From IMG/VR virus record IMGVR_UViG_3300010885_063454, positions 1 to 36,092 of that record: a stretch of 36,092 nucleotides of DNA; one strand, given 5' to 3'. A model generated the notes under the pieces. It had not been told where the DNA came from and did no database searches. It saw only the letters and a program-made list of their open reading frames with translations. The position numbers were made by a program, and so were the translations under genes. This DNA comes from a virus. Numbering within the stretch: position 1 is the first letter of the stretch; every line of letters starts with the position of its first letter. Positions 19,559 to 27,263 of the stretch are shown here, in pieces.

Positions 19559-20875
19559 ATGGCTATACTGTCCTTACATCCAAACAATAAAAACCAATAT
19601 AGGAAACTTCCCTTAAAGAGTTCCTGTAATTTCATATCGGATGACGGCTACGTTATACCGGACGACCTCATTGTAAATTGCTCAATAACTACAATATATG
19701 GCAGACATAAAATATACATCAAACAAGTCTTCTTTAAAGATACACAGGTCAGAATAACAATCTCAGCGGCCTCCCAGGAGCCAGAAGGCGCAGACGTACC
19801 GCTAGGAGTCTTTACAGGAACCGTTAACGAAGACTTCACCACAATAACGTTGACGCCCTTTGTCAGAAATGTGTCAGGTTTTTTAACTATAGGCTCACGT
19901 GCATCTCTCCTCAAAATAAACAGAACTCTTAACTTTGATAAAGCGGAGTCAGGAATAGAAGAGTCTAAAATATTTTGTTATATTCCTCCTGCGGTATCCA
20001 GCATCACAGACAAGAAGAATAACGAGCTGCGAGCCTTTGTAAATTTTGGAACTCTCATAAATTTAACAAAAACCACAGTAACAGGGATATCTAAATTTAC
20101 AGCCACATCCCCAGAAACTGTACTGAACATAGCAGATCATTCCTCGTATCTAGGGACTTGCCTACACCCCGTTATAAAAGATATTAATGGAGTACTCCCC
20201 TCACCTATAGGGCAGGATGAGCACCCTCAAAATGACGCAAACATTTATATAGTAGGTGTGAAGCCTATTGTGTTTTACGGAATACCCGGCACCCCAGGCA
20301 TTTTGAATGTCGAGACTGCTGGAGTTACACTCAACAGCCTTTGCACACAGCGACATAAACTGCTTCCTCCTGTAGACATTAGAGGGTTCACGGAAAACTC
20401 AGAGGAAGCAAAAAATATGTACTACAACAAGCCTGCCCTTGTAGACAACCAGAACATTCCTAATTATCCCTACGAGATACCTGCAAGGCTAGCTAGCAAT
20501 TTTAACGCATCCACGAGACCAGAATTTTACTACTGGCCTCAATTCGTAAAGAAAGAGTACTATGCTTATTGGGCCCTCATAGCCCCGTCGGCTCCTGTGA
20601 TCATAACTACAACACCCGGACATACCAACACAGTCATAAGTTTCAGCCCTCCTATAAATAAGGGCGAATACGGTATAAATAATTACGAGTACTCTTTGAG
20701 TATGGATGGTAACACATTCGGTGATTTTACACCATTCCTCGACACATTGAACCAGCTAACCATTGAGGGCTTATCAAGCGGTACAAAATACTGGATAGTT
20801 ATCAGAGCCATAGATACTGCATCCTTTGCTGGGCAGACATCGATGGCTGCCTATTTCACAACGCTAACTTCTTAA
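19559..20875 (+). CDS. 'YP' family tail protein 3 with C-terminal fibronectin III domain
   Basis: A 438-residue protein. The N-terminus is a diverged copy of the family start ('NQYRKLPLKS', then 'IPDDLIVN'). The mid-region repeats the family motif 'IKDINGVLPSPIG' near residue 206. The last 95 residues (about 343-438) form an FN3 domain ('APSAPVIITTTPGH', 'INNYEYSLSMDG', 'LSSGTKYWIVIRAID') resembling the FN3 that ends the 1439-residue protein just upstream. This suggests shuffling of the same surface module between neighbours. It is probably a fibre or baseplate decoration. Confidence 0.6.
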   Translation: MAILSLHPNNKNQYRKLPLKSSCNFISDDGYVIPDDLIVNCSITTIYGRHKIYIKQVFFKDTQVRITISAASQEPEGADVPLGVFTGTVNEDFTTITLTPFVRNVSGFLTIGSRASLLKINRTLNFDKAESGIEESKIFCYIPPAVSSITDKKNNELRAFVNFGTLINLTKTTVTGISKFTATSPETVLNIADHSSYLGTCLHPVIKDINGVLPSPIGQDEHPQNDANIYIVGVKPIVFYGIPGTPGILNVETAGVTLNSLCTQRHKLLPPVDIRGFTENSEEAKNMYYNKPALVDNQNIPNYPYEIPARLASNFNASTRPEFYYWPQFVKKEYYAYWALIAPSAPVIITTTPGHTNTVISFSPPINKGEYGINNYEYSLSMDGNTFGDFTPFLDTLNQLTIEGLSSGTKYWIVIRAIDTASFAGQTSMAAYFTTLTS

Positions 20876-20881
20876 AATAAT

Positions 20882-21598
20882 ATGGCCTGGTATAACCCGC
20901 TAAGCTGGCAGAACGAAAACGCTTTATCAAGCTATCCGTTCGCTTTCGACATAGACCCTCAGGACTTGGTAGTGGACGCAAGTTTTGTACAGTTCGACGG
21001 CTTTATACCTACACTAAATAGTATACAGATAAATGCAGACAGTATTGTATTCAAGTTTACGTTTGACTCAGGAATCAGGGATGGTGTGGTTTACCTACGA
21101 TCCACATATAATCTAGGTATCGCCTATAGAAACCTCCGGGTATACACAAAAGACAACTCCAGATATTTAGGTGTGATAACCATAGGACCAGGAGCAGCTG
21201 CCTTATGGGATAACTACATAGGTAGAGAATTCGTATTAAACTCACAGTTTTGCTCAGATAGCGTCAGAAGCATACCATCAAAAGATGCAGTCTACCTATT
21301 CGACAGCAACTACGGGGACGTAGAATTAAGTAGAACGGTGAATGATAAAACAATATTTTATAACGTTTCTTTAGATTTAAACTCTATTACGTTTAACGCT
21401 GTTACTGGACACTCAGTTGAGAACCAGCAGCCCCAGGGACTCAGAAGAATAAACCTAGTCCCACCGTTCAACAACAACATCAACCTAGCCTCCAACGATA
21501 CTATAAAATTTTCGACATTGAATAATACTTCGTTAAACGTAGATCTGGTGTCTGGTACCGCCAGCTCGGCTTTTGTTCTACCTACACTCATATCATAA
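20882..21598 (+). CDS. 'W..N.L..YP' family tail protein 4
   Basis: A 238-residue protein with a clear family N-terminus ('LSWQNENALSSYPF', then 'DPQDLVVDASF'). The rest is beta-rich and ends in a Ser/Thr/Asn-rich segment. The INGxxP motif of copies 1, 3 and 5 is not present in recognisable form; 'SVRSIPSKDAVYLFDSNYGDVEL' occupies the equivalent place. It starts 6 bases after copy 3 and ends 1 base before copy 5. It is the shortest family member and may represent the minimal attachment domain. Function unknown. Confidence 0.6.
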   Translation: MAWYNPLSWQNENALSSYPFAFDIDPQDLVVDASFVQFDGFIPTLNSIQINADSIVFKFTFDSGIRDGVVYLRSTYNLGIAYRNLRVYTKDNSRYLGVITIGPGAAALWDNYIGREFVLNSQFCSDSVRSIPSKDAVYLFDSNYGDVELSRTVNDKTIFYNVSLDLNSITFNAVTGHSVENQQPQGLRRINLVPPFNNNINLASNDTIKFSTLNNTSLNVDLVSGTASSAFVLPTLIS

Positions 21599-21599
21599 C

Positions 21600-22547
21600 A
21601 TGGAACAAGTAATTGATTGGCTTAACGAAAACGAATTGCGGGCATATCCATTGCTAGACGACCCGAATAAGACAGCTGTCTACGGAGGGTTTTCATGGAC
21701 CATGCCAGATAATTTTTTGCTAGATCTGCAGTTGAGGGTACCATTCTCTTTAAAAGAAACTGTACAATTAGGTGATGCGGTGACGACGGTCAGCCTACCT
21801 GTATTCTTGAAAACCCTAAGGTATAGTCAAACACTAGGTGTAAACACAGTAGATATAACCTTTGGCACCACAGAGCAGGATGTTACAGTATTTAGTGTGG
21901 TCGACGTTGACAATCTCAACTATCCGTACTACCTTAGACAGCCTGATGGTTGCTTAGCTGTACTAGGAGTAGGTATACTAGATTTCATTTCAACAGTACC
22001 CGTAGACAGCGAAGCTTCGCCTAATATCCCTACAGAACCAGCGACCTGTGTGCAGTTCAATGACGCGTGGTTGGGTGTAAACAGCCTACACACTAACCCA
22101 GAGAAAAACAGCAAAGACCCGACCAGTACTCCACTGTACGATAGATTTCAACCTGACCTACCAATAGAAACATCCGATACAACCCACAGCCTCTCAGGAG
22201 ACGTGAAACTGCTCGCAGGCTATAATTTTAGAGTAGATATCGCTGAAAATTTAATTGACCTAGAGATAAGCTCACGCTACGGTTTAGTTATGGACTGCAC
22301 GACGTCCTTCATACCCGAAAGATATTTAGACTGTTCAGAGCTCGTATCATATATAAACGGAATACCTCCAGACGCTAAAGGAAGTTTCAGATTAGTGCCA
22401 GGCTCCAACATAATCATAACCCCAGGAGCTGCCTTACCAGCTTTCGACGACGAATATACAGAAGAAGCTAATACACACTCATTATTCATAGGACTCACAT
22501 TCAAAGCCACAGACCTGTGCGCTCCTGTAGATCTGATACCCAACTAA
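21600..22547 (+). CDS. 'W..N.L..YP' family tail protein 5
   Basis: A 315-residue protein from ATG 21600. A TTG at 21573 is in frame but would overlap the previous gene, and the family alignment begins here. It opens 'IDWLNENELRAYPLL', the clearest form of the motif, followed by 'MPDNFLLDLQL'. The second family motif appears near residue 257 as 'VSYINGIPPDAKGSFRL', followed by 'GSNIIITPG'. It ends in a short beta segment with a Cys. No enzyme motif is seen. It is presumably a fibre or baseplate peripheral protein. Confidence 0.6.
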   Translation: MEQVIDWLNENELRAYPLLDDPNKTAVYGGFSWTMPDNFLLDLQLRVPFSLKETVQLGDAVTTVSLPVFLKTLRYSQTLGVNTVDITFGTTEQDVTVFSVVDVDNLNYPYYLRQPDGCLAVLGVGILDFISTVPVDSEASPNIPTEPATCVQFNDAWLGVNSLHTNPEKNSKDPTSTPLYDRFQPDLPIETSDTTHSLSGDVKLLAGYNFRVDIAENLIDLEISSRYGLVMDCTTSFIPERYLDCSELVSYINGIPPDAKGSFRLVPGSNIIITPGAALPAFDDEYTEEANTHSLFIGLTFKATDLCAPVDLIPN

Positions 22548-22552
22548 ACTTT

Positions 22553-22921
22553 ATGGACCCCACAACAACACCAGCAGCACCATCCCTTAGTCTAGCCCCA
22601 AGCAAACCTGTCAACAAACGCCTAGTGTTAACTAGTGTGAATCAGTTGCTGGTATTAATTAAAACAAATCCCCAGTTAGCTGAGGCTGTACCTAGACTAG
22701 CCCAACTAGCAGGAAACAACCTCAGCGAAACACCAAAGAAGTCTTGTAACTGCGGATCTAAAAACAATGTAACTACCACAGACGTGAACAAGCAGATTTC
22801 TGAAAATGTCTTGTCTGCCCTGACACCCCAGGACTTTTCAAAAATTAAAAACGTTTTAGGTTTAAACGAATTGTGTTATTATAAGAGGGAAGACAAACAG
22901 TTAAAGATGATTTGCGTGTAA
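22553..22921 (+). CDS. Small Cys-motif protein at end of tail cluster
   Basis: A 122-residue protein from ATG 22553 (an in-frame start at 22517 overlaps the preceding gene and is less likely). It has a Pro/Ala/Thr/Ser-rich N-terminus, a helical middle ('SVNQLLVLIKTNPQLAEAVPRL'-type amphipathic segment), a 'SCNCGSK' motif near residue 64, and two more Cys in the C-terminal part (near residues 107 and 121). The family is not recognised. It might be a minor virion or assembly factor. It sits 4 bases before the next gene. Confidence 0.5.
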   Translation: MDPTTTPAAPSLSLAPSKPVNKRLVLTSVNQLLVLIKTNPQLAEAVPRLAQLAGNNLSETPKKSCNCGSKNNVTTTDVNKQISENVLSALTPQDFSKIKNVLGLNELCYYKREDKQLKMICV

Positions 22922-22925
22922 TATT

Positions 22926-23609
22926 ATGGATGATGCAGTGCCTCAATTTTTTACCCCGGCCTCACAAGGAGACAGCCAGGCTGTATATAAGACCCTGGTA
23001 GATAATCTTGAAGCATTGCAGTCTTCACAGATAAAAGCGAGAAACAGGCAGTTTGCCCAGACGACTACATCTACACTAGCCATAGACGGCGTACCAGGCA
23101 TCCCCTTTGAGAGAGGTACACCCAACCCAGATCTCTTCTATCAGGGAGAAGACATAGTCTATGACCTGTATCTACACCATAACGGTAAGCCTGTAGCTAA
23201 AGAAGACTATTCTGTGAAGGTACTCATAAAGGCGTCACCTAGGGCCTACAGGGTCAACTGGGAAGGCGAGCTGAATAGTGGTGTATACCCATCGCAACAG
23301 GGAGCTGGCTACTACGAGCTGTGGATACCCTCTACAGCCACTGAAGCACTATACGCAGGTACCTACTACTTGAATGTCCTGATACAGGAAAGAGTGGGTG
23401 CAGGCAAAGGTAGGTTTGACCGCAAGTATATGCTCTTGCAGACCTACCTGAATATAGCTTATAGCAACTTTTCCGAGCACCCAGAATCAAGAGGGAGCTA
23501 TCCTGGAGGACTGAGCAGAGGTGGAATAGAGACCGTCTGGCCAAACACCCCAGACACTATAGGAGCTAAACCTGGACCTTCTGACGTATTTTATTTATCT
23601 AAAGCTTAA
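22926..23609 (+). CDS. Beta-sandwich virion protein, last gene of tail cluster
   Basis: A 227-residue protein. Residues about 60-175 look like a single Ig-like or BppU-type beta-sandwich ('FYQGEDIVYDLYLHHNGK', 'DYSVKVLIKASPRAY', 'GYYELWIPSTATEALYAGTYYLNVLIQ'). Such domains occur at the N-terminus of upper baseplate or receptor-binding proteins. A Gly/Pro/Ser-rich tail follows. The tmRNA promoter -35 begins at the last base of its stop codon (23610 is the next base), so this is the end of the structural cluster. No terminator is visible between the two. Confidence 0.5.
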   Translation: MDDAVPQFFTPASQGDSQAVYKTLVDNLEALQSSQIKARNRQFAQTTTSTLAIDGVPGIPFERGTPNPDLFYQGEDIVYDLYLHHNGKPVAKEDYSVKVLIKASPRAYRVNWEGELNSGVYPSQQGAGYYELWIPSTATEALYAGTYYLNVLIQERVGAGKGRFDRKYMLLQTYLNIAYSNFSEHPESRGSYPGGLSRGGIETVWPNTPDTIGAKPGPSDVFYLSKA

Positions 23610-23639
23610 TTGAATTTAAGGGTCTTTTTATGGTATAAT
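23610..23639 (+). promoter_or_regulatory. Promoter of the tmRNA gene
   Basis: TTGAAT (23610-23615), an 18-bp spacer, and TATAAT (23634-23639) preceded by the extended -10 dinucleotide TG (23631-23632). This is the best sigma70-type promoter in the window. Initiation near 23646 would give a 5' leader of about 40 bases, removed by RNase P at 23688. Confidence 0.7.
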
Positions 23640-23687
23640 ACTATGAATACCCTCAAAGGTTTGCTTAGCAAATTTTTGTTAGTTTTA

Positions 23688-24094
23688 GGGCCCGTACTGG
23701 TTTCGACTGAGAGTTGGAATTATAGACAGCATGCCGAGGAAGTCTGGTTGGCCTCGTTAAAACATCTGGACAAACAAATAAATGCAAACGAAAATTCGTT
23801 CGCTATGACGGTGGAAGAAGCTGACGCGCTATTGAACTCTTTCGAGTTTGAAGACGCTGAAGCCCTCGCTGCTTAGTCTACCTGAAATGGACACTATTAA
23901 AGTTTCAGGAAAAAAATCAATAGGTTGAAAGCTATGCTGTAAAGCTTTCATAGAAAGAGTACAGTAAGAGTCGATACTTATATATCGAACGGTTGGCTGC
24001 TAGCCTTGATGACTGTAATATTCTAATCCAGCTAAGCATGTAGAAGTTTATAGTGAAAGCGTTCAGGACAGGGGTTCGACTCCCCTCGGGTCCA
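23688..24094 (+). ncRNA. ssrA: Transfer-messenger RNA (tmRNA), one-piece, phage-encoded
   Basis: A 407-base RNA. The acceptor arm GGGCCCG (23688-23694) pairs with CGGGTCC (24087-24093), and A 24094 is the discriminator. The T arm is GGGG-TTCGACT-CCCC (24071-24085 region). The 5' domain carries the conserved 'CTGGTTTCGAC' block and the 'GCATGCCGAGG...GGTTGGCCTCGT' pseudoknot 1 sequence, closely like bacterial tmRNAs. The resume codon is GCA at 23784 and the tag ends at TAG 23874. The region 23880-24060 holds several helices expected for pseudoknots 2-4. CCA is not encoded (the bases after A are CTT). Function: rescue of stalled ribosomes by trans-translation and addition of a degradation tag. 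A 88-codon frame across this locus is not a protein gene. The form is one-piece, not permuted. Confidence 0.95.
23784..23876 (+). other. tmRNA tag reading frame, 30 codons plus stop
   Basis: Reading from the GCA resume codon, the tag begins ANENSFAM and ends EALAA before TAG. It is 30 residues long, about three times the E. coli tag (10 residues). The ALAA end matches the ClpXP-type degron, and the ANENSFA start is like ordinary tags, so the extra length is an acidic internal insert of roughly 20 residues with Glu, Asp, Leu and Phe. The alanine charged on the tmRNA precedes these 30. Confidence 0.85.
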
Positions 24095-24107
24095 CTTTTT
24101 TAGTGGA
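24091..24107 (+). other. Hairpin overlapping the tmRNA 3' end
   Basis: TCCACT (24091-24096), loop of five T, AGTGGA (24102-24107): a perfect 6-bp stem that uses the 3' strand of the tmRNA acceptor arm (TCC and the discriminator A). In the precursor it competes with the mature acceptor pairing. No U-tract follows, so it is not a terminator. Confidence 0.55.
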
Positions 24108-24236
24108 GAATCTCATTGCGAACCGTTCCCAGTTACGTTAAACTGGGTGGTGGAGGTGTAAGAGAAATCTTACACCCTAGACGACCAGGCGTCTTTAAAA
24201 ATCCTGGACCTTTTGGTGTTGGGTGTTCATGGTTAG
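24108..24236 (+). ncRNA. Structured trailer between tmRNA and terminator
   Basis: No reading frame of note lies here. Two perfect hairpins stand out: CCCAGTT/AACTGGG with a 6-base loop (24128-24147), and GGTGTAAGA/TCTTACACC with a GAAA tetraloop (24155-24176, 9 bp). A weaker CCAGG/CCTGG stem is at 24185-24207. The run may be a processed 3' trailer of the tmRNA transcript or a separate small RNA. No tRNA cloverleaf or T-loop was found in it. Confidence 0.4.
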
Positions 24237-24277
24237 CCTCTCCTCGTACATTCGTGTACGGGGAGAGGTATTCTTTT
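24237..24277 (+). terminator. Strong intrinsic terminator of the tmRNA unit
   Basis: A 14-bp stem (24237-24250 with 24255-24268; one G-T pair) closed by a TTCG tetraloop, followed by a T-rich tract TATTCTTTT. The T-tract reaches the stop codon of the convergent gene at 24276. On the minus strand no U-tract follows, so it works for plus-strand transcripts only. Confidence 0.85.
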
Positions 24278-25562
24278 ATACGCCCTTTTCTTTAGCTATT
24301 ATCTTAACGTCATGACAGGTGAGCTGTATCATGGTAACTAGCTGTCTGACGTATTTCTCATTAATGAACGGAATGCCCAGACCCATATTTAAAAACAACC
24401 TACGAATACCTTTTGTAAACAGAAAACATGAAGTGAAGTACCGGTCCTCCAGCTCAAAGGGAACCGCGTTCTCTTCAAAATATATCATACCACACCAAAC
24501 AAACTCATCTTCATTTTTTTTACGTATCTCTTTAATATCTATAGTAAAATTAGTGAGCTGCTCTTCATCATTCTTTTTTATAATAAAATAAGACTTATCT
24601 CTTTTGATGTACGTTCTTCCCTGCACATTGAATTGCTGTTCTCTACACTTCATCCAATGAGTCATGAGATCCTGGTTGCTGGTTTTCTCTAGTGCCTGTA
24701 CTTGATTGTAGTTCAGCATTGCAACATGATTCCTAAGATCATCGTTACCTTGCTTACCAAGCATTAAGTCTGTAACACTTTCAGTAAACTTAGCATCACC
24801 AGCCTCACTCCAGATCTTGATCAACTGCTCTGTAGTAAGCATCTCAGAGAGTTTGACAGGTGAAGTGTTCCAATAAGCAGCTTTATAATTCCATGTACTA
24901 CCAGGCTTTACTTTTAATTCATTAATATCTCGAACTATCTCAACACCGTTATGCCCGTACCAACCATATTCACTATTAAGAAACACTGTTTCTCTAGTAT
25001 GTAGATCATGCAGCTTTGCAACCTCTAGCGAGCATATGTGTTTTGGAGAACAGAAGGAAGGTAGTAGCACAGTCTTCTTGTATCTGTATTTATTCTCTAA
25101 CTCTAGGTTAGGGAAAACATCCATTACTTTCTGTGTTAAATAACCCACTTTATTCGTCATGAGCTCAGGCATACCCAGCTCGTTCAACATATCTTTAAAG
25201 TAAATTATCTTATCATGAAACCTAGCTCTGCTTTCTTGAGCCTCCTGAACGCTCAACAGCCACACAGACTGGAACTGCATTATTCTGGCCTGGTCTCTAA
25301 AAAGACTCTTTTCAGCATACTCGCTGTATGGTAGGCTAAAGTCGAAGCAGTCATTAAAATCCCTGCAGATGATTCGATACAGTTTTTTCCAGTCAGTGAT
25401 AGGGAAGAAATCAAAGATGTTCCCCACAAAACCGCTAGTTTTAGACTTAGCGTACCAACCAAACAGAGGCACCCTAACAAATTCATATTCTGAGGTATTC
25501 ATTCCCAGCTTCGAGACAACGCTAGGAAGATTTATTTTGGAGTTGAAGCTGTTTAAAAGCAT
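24276..25562 (-). CDS. Hypothetical protein, 428 residues, minus strand
   Basis: The only long minus-strand gene besides the terminase. It has no membrane segment or signal peptide, and is rich in Lys, Glu, Phe, Trp and Tyr. A central stretch ('VLLPSFCSPKHICSLEV', then 'LNSEYGWYGHNGVEIV') has a Cys/His pair and beta-strand pattern that loosely recalls the core of phage primase-like or replication-associated proteins, but no catalytic motif can be named. The C-terminal 110 residues alternate charged helices and strands. It starts at ATG 25562, only 16 bases from the divergent gene at 25579, and converges on the tmRNA terminator. Unknown function; the opposite orientation suggests different (perhaps early) expression from the tail genes. 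Confidence 0.65.
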   Translation of the reverse strand: MLLNSFNSKINLPSVVSKLGMNTSEYEFVRVPLFGWYAKSKTSGFVGNIFDFFPITDWKKLYRIICRDFNDCFDFSLPYSEYAEKSLFRDQARIMQFQSVWLLSVQEAQESRARFHDKIIYFKDMLNELGMPELMTNKVGYLTQKVMDVFPNLELENKYRYKKTVLLPSFCSPKHICSLEVAKLHDLHTRETVFLNSEYGWYGHNGVEIVRDINELKVKPGSTWNYKAAYWNTSPVKLSEMLTTEQLIKIWSEAGDAKFTESVTDLMLGKQGNDDLRNHVAMLNYNQVQALEKTSNQDLMTHWMKCREQQFNVQGRTYIKRDKSYFIIKKNDEEQLTNFTIDIKEIRKKNEDEFVWCGMIYFEENAVPFELEDRYFTSCFLFTKGIRRLFLNMGLGIPFINEKYVRQLVTMIQLTCHDVKIIAKEKGV

Positions 25563-25570
25563 AGTATAAT
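25543..25570 (+). promoter_or_regulatory. Promoter of the 25579 gene
   Basis: TTGAAG (25543-25548), a 16-bp spacer, TATAAT (25565-25570). The -35 lies inside the first codons of the divergent minus-strand gene. The expected start, about 25577, is one or two bases before the ATG at 25579, so the message would be leaderless. Confidence 0.5.
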
Positions 25571-25578
25571 TAAAAAAT

Positions 25579-26634
25579 ATGAGTATTTATAACTTTGACG
25601 CAAGCACCGATTATTCGGGGAAAGAAATGCACCGCATGTTTATGGACGTAGAACTTCCTGAATATGTAAAGACTGCTGAACTCGACGACTTCACCGAGCT
25701 CAGAAAGCTACCCAAGGCCGCTTTCGCAGACCCTGAAAGAATGATATACCCAATCAATACTCCTGCCAGGGTATATGTATCTAATGCGTACTTCATAGGT
25801 AAGAAAGCTGATATCTCCAAACTATACGGAGAGGACTACACAAGTCAACTTGAATCAAATATTCAAAAGGCCGCTGAGGTGTTCGACATCGCTGAAGACC
25901 TAGAGAACTACGATAAAAATTTAAACGTAAAGCAAGCAGCAGACTACTCAGCCAGACACATGGTTGATTTTGATGTGGCAGGCCTGGATACTGTACAGCT
26001 CTATCCTGTCAAGACAGCTTCAGATCTCTCGTCCGCCGCCGAGAGCTTCACGAACAATATTAACAATTTCCCCTTTAGCGTAAGAATCAAATCTGCTGAG
26101 ACCTTTGTAAAGGCCGCTGCAGCATTAGGGGTAGATGACTTGCCAGAGCTTCTGATGAAGTATGCTGGTTTGTACTACCCTGACCTCAGCAATATTAGCT
26201 TTGAACTGTGGCGCAGAAGCACCAAGCTCGCTAGCGCAGAGCATAAAGAGATCTACAGCAAGATCGCTGAAGATGTCAAAAACATGACTACTCTTGAAGA
26301 GGTCATGAAGATCGCCGAAACCTGTTTCAATATAGAGAATATGGAAGGGCTTTACGACAACGCTAAAGTTGCACATATCCTGGGTGATGCTGTAGATCAT
26401 CTATTCACAGAACAAATCACAAAAGTCGCTAGTGACCTCAGCTATGTAGAGGTTCATGGAGACAAGTATAATCTTTCCGACCTCACAAAGATCAGCAAAG
26501 ACAAATACGAAGAAGCCTTCGGAGATAGCGGGATTGACCCAGCTGACCCTGAAAAGATCGCTGAGATTCTCCCCACCATGCCTAGAAGCGACATGAAGCT
26601 TCTGGAAGAAATCACTGGACTCCGTCCTATTTAA
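25579..26634 (+). CDS. Hypothetical protein, 351 residues
   Basis: An acidic, Ala/Lys/Glu/Asp-rich and mainly helical protein with a low-complexity feel but a regular, well-coded sequence. Residues 1-90 contain the more beta-like part ('RMIYPINTPARVYVSNAYFIGKK'). From about 125 it is helical, with repeated K-x-A and A-A-E patterns. No catalytic motif, membrane span or Cys cluster is seen. It is a single-gene unit bounded by its own promoter and an intrinsic terminator, an arrangement often used for abundant phage proteins such as internal virion or scaffold-type proteins. That role is inference. Confidence 0.65.
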   Translation: MSIYNFDASTDYSGKEMHRMFMDVELPEYVKTAELDDFTELRKLPKAAFADPERMIYPINTPARVYVSNAYFIGKKADISKLYGEDYTSQLESNIQKAAEVFDIAEDLENYDKNLNVKQAADYSARHMVDFDVAGLDTVQLYPVKTASDLSSAAESFTNNINNFPFSVRIKSAETFVKAAAALGVDDLPELLMKYAGLYYPDLSNISFELWRRSTKLASAEHKEIYSKIAEDVKNMTTLEEVMKIAETCFNIENMEGLYDNAKVAHILGDAVDHLFTEQITKVASDLSYVEVHGDKYNLSDLTKISKDKYEEAFGDSGIDPADPEKIAEILPTMPRSDMKLLEEITGLRPI

Positions 26635-26661
26635 GCGTTACATTCAGTTTAATTAAACAAC

Positions 26662-26704
26662 ACCTCCGACGCCTCTCCCTGAAGCGCACCAACGGAGGTT
26701 TTTT
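26662..26704 (+). terminator. Intrinsic terminator after the 25579 gene
   Basis: ACCTCCG (26662-26668) pairs with CGGAGGT (26693-26699) across a 24-base loop, followed by six T. It lies 28 bases after the stop and just before the start of the next gene (26715), so that gene needs its own promoter or readthrough. Confidence 0.75.
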
Positions 26705-26714
26705 GTGCCATTAT

Positions 26715-27263
26715 ATGAAAACGCCCAAACAAGTATTTGAAGACGAAAAAGCACCTGCCTCTGTATTGCTTGTGCTGGCTACGAAGAATTATACACCTGA
26801 GTGCTACGGTTGGGAGCCAGCTGTGTTAAAAGCCGAGATACATAGAGACTTCGATTGTGAACTATCAGACCTACAATCTGACAAGCTCCAAGCAGCTATC
26901 ACCATACTTACCACAGATCTGTATGAGAGTAATATCAAGGCTTTTGAAACCATGAATTATTTACTCAACCACCAGCCAGATAACCTAGATGAGCTTAATC
27001 CGCTAGAAGCAGAAGAATTGATCTGTGGGCTTACAGAAGCCTATATGATTAGAGGTGAGCAGATGCAGTTCTCTCCTGAGGTACGTGTGTACGCAGGCTT
27101 GATATTCCATGAGTATGGGATGCATCAGCCTCCAGTATTATTCAATCAGGCCATCATGGACGAGCGTGAAGGTAACGACGACGAGAAGAATGAAGCACTG
27201 CATGAAATATTCAGTGCAAAGATTAAAATCACAGAAGAATACCTTAAAAAATGCACCCATTAA
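26715..27263 (+). CDS. Hypothetical acidic protein, 182 residues
   Basis: The start at ATG 26715 is preferred; an in-frame TTG at 26703 lies in the terminator T-tract. The protein is acidic and helical, with many Glu, Leu and Ala and no cofactor or nucleic-acid motif ('NPLEAEELICGLTEAYMI' and 'KIKITEEYLKKC' are typical segments). It overlaps the following AAA ATPase by 13 bases, implying translational coupling and probably a shared function. It may be an adaptor or substrate-delivery subunit of that ATPase. Family not recognised. Confidence 0.6.
   Translation: MKTPKQVFEDEKAPASVLLVLATKNYTPECYGWEPAVLKAEIHRDFDCELSDLQSDKLQAAITILTTDLYESNIKAFETMNYLLNHQPDNLDELNPLEAEELICGLTEAYMIRGEQMQFSPEVRVYAGLIFHEYGMHQPPVLFNQAIMDEREGNDDEKNEALHEIFSAKIKITEEYLKKCTH

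Noticed and set aside
23610-23876. An 88-codon open frame over the tmRNA locus
   Set aside because: It covers the promoter, acceptor arm and pseudoknot 1; only its last 30 codons are translated, as the tmRNA tag.
24095-24236. A tRNA gene after the tmRNA
   Set aside because: No T-loop or cloverleaf; only simple hairpins.
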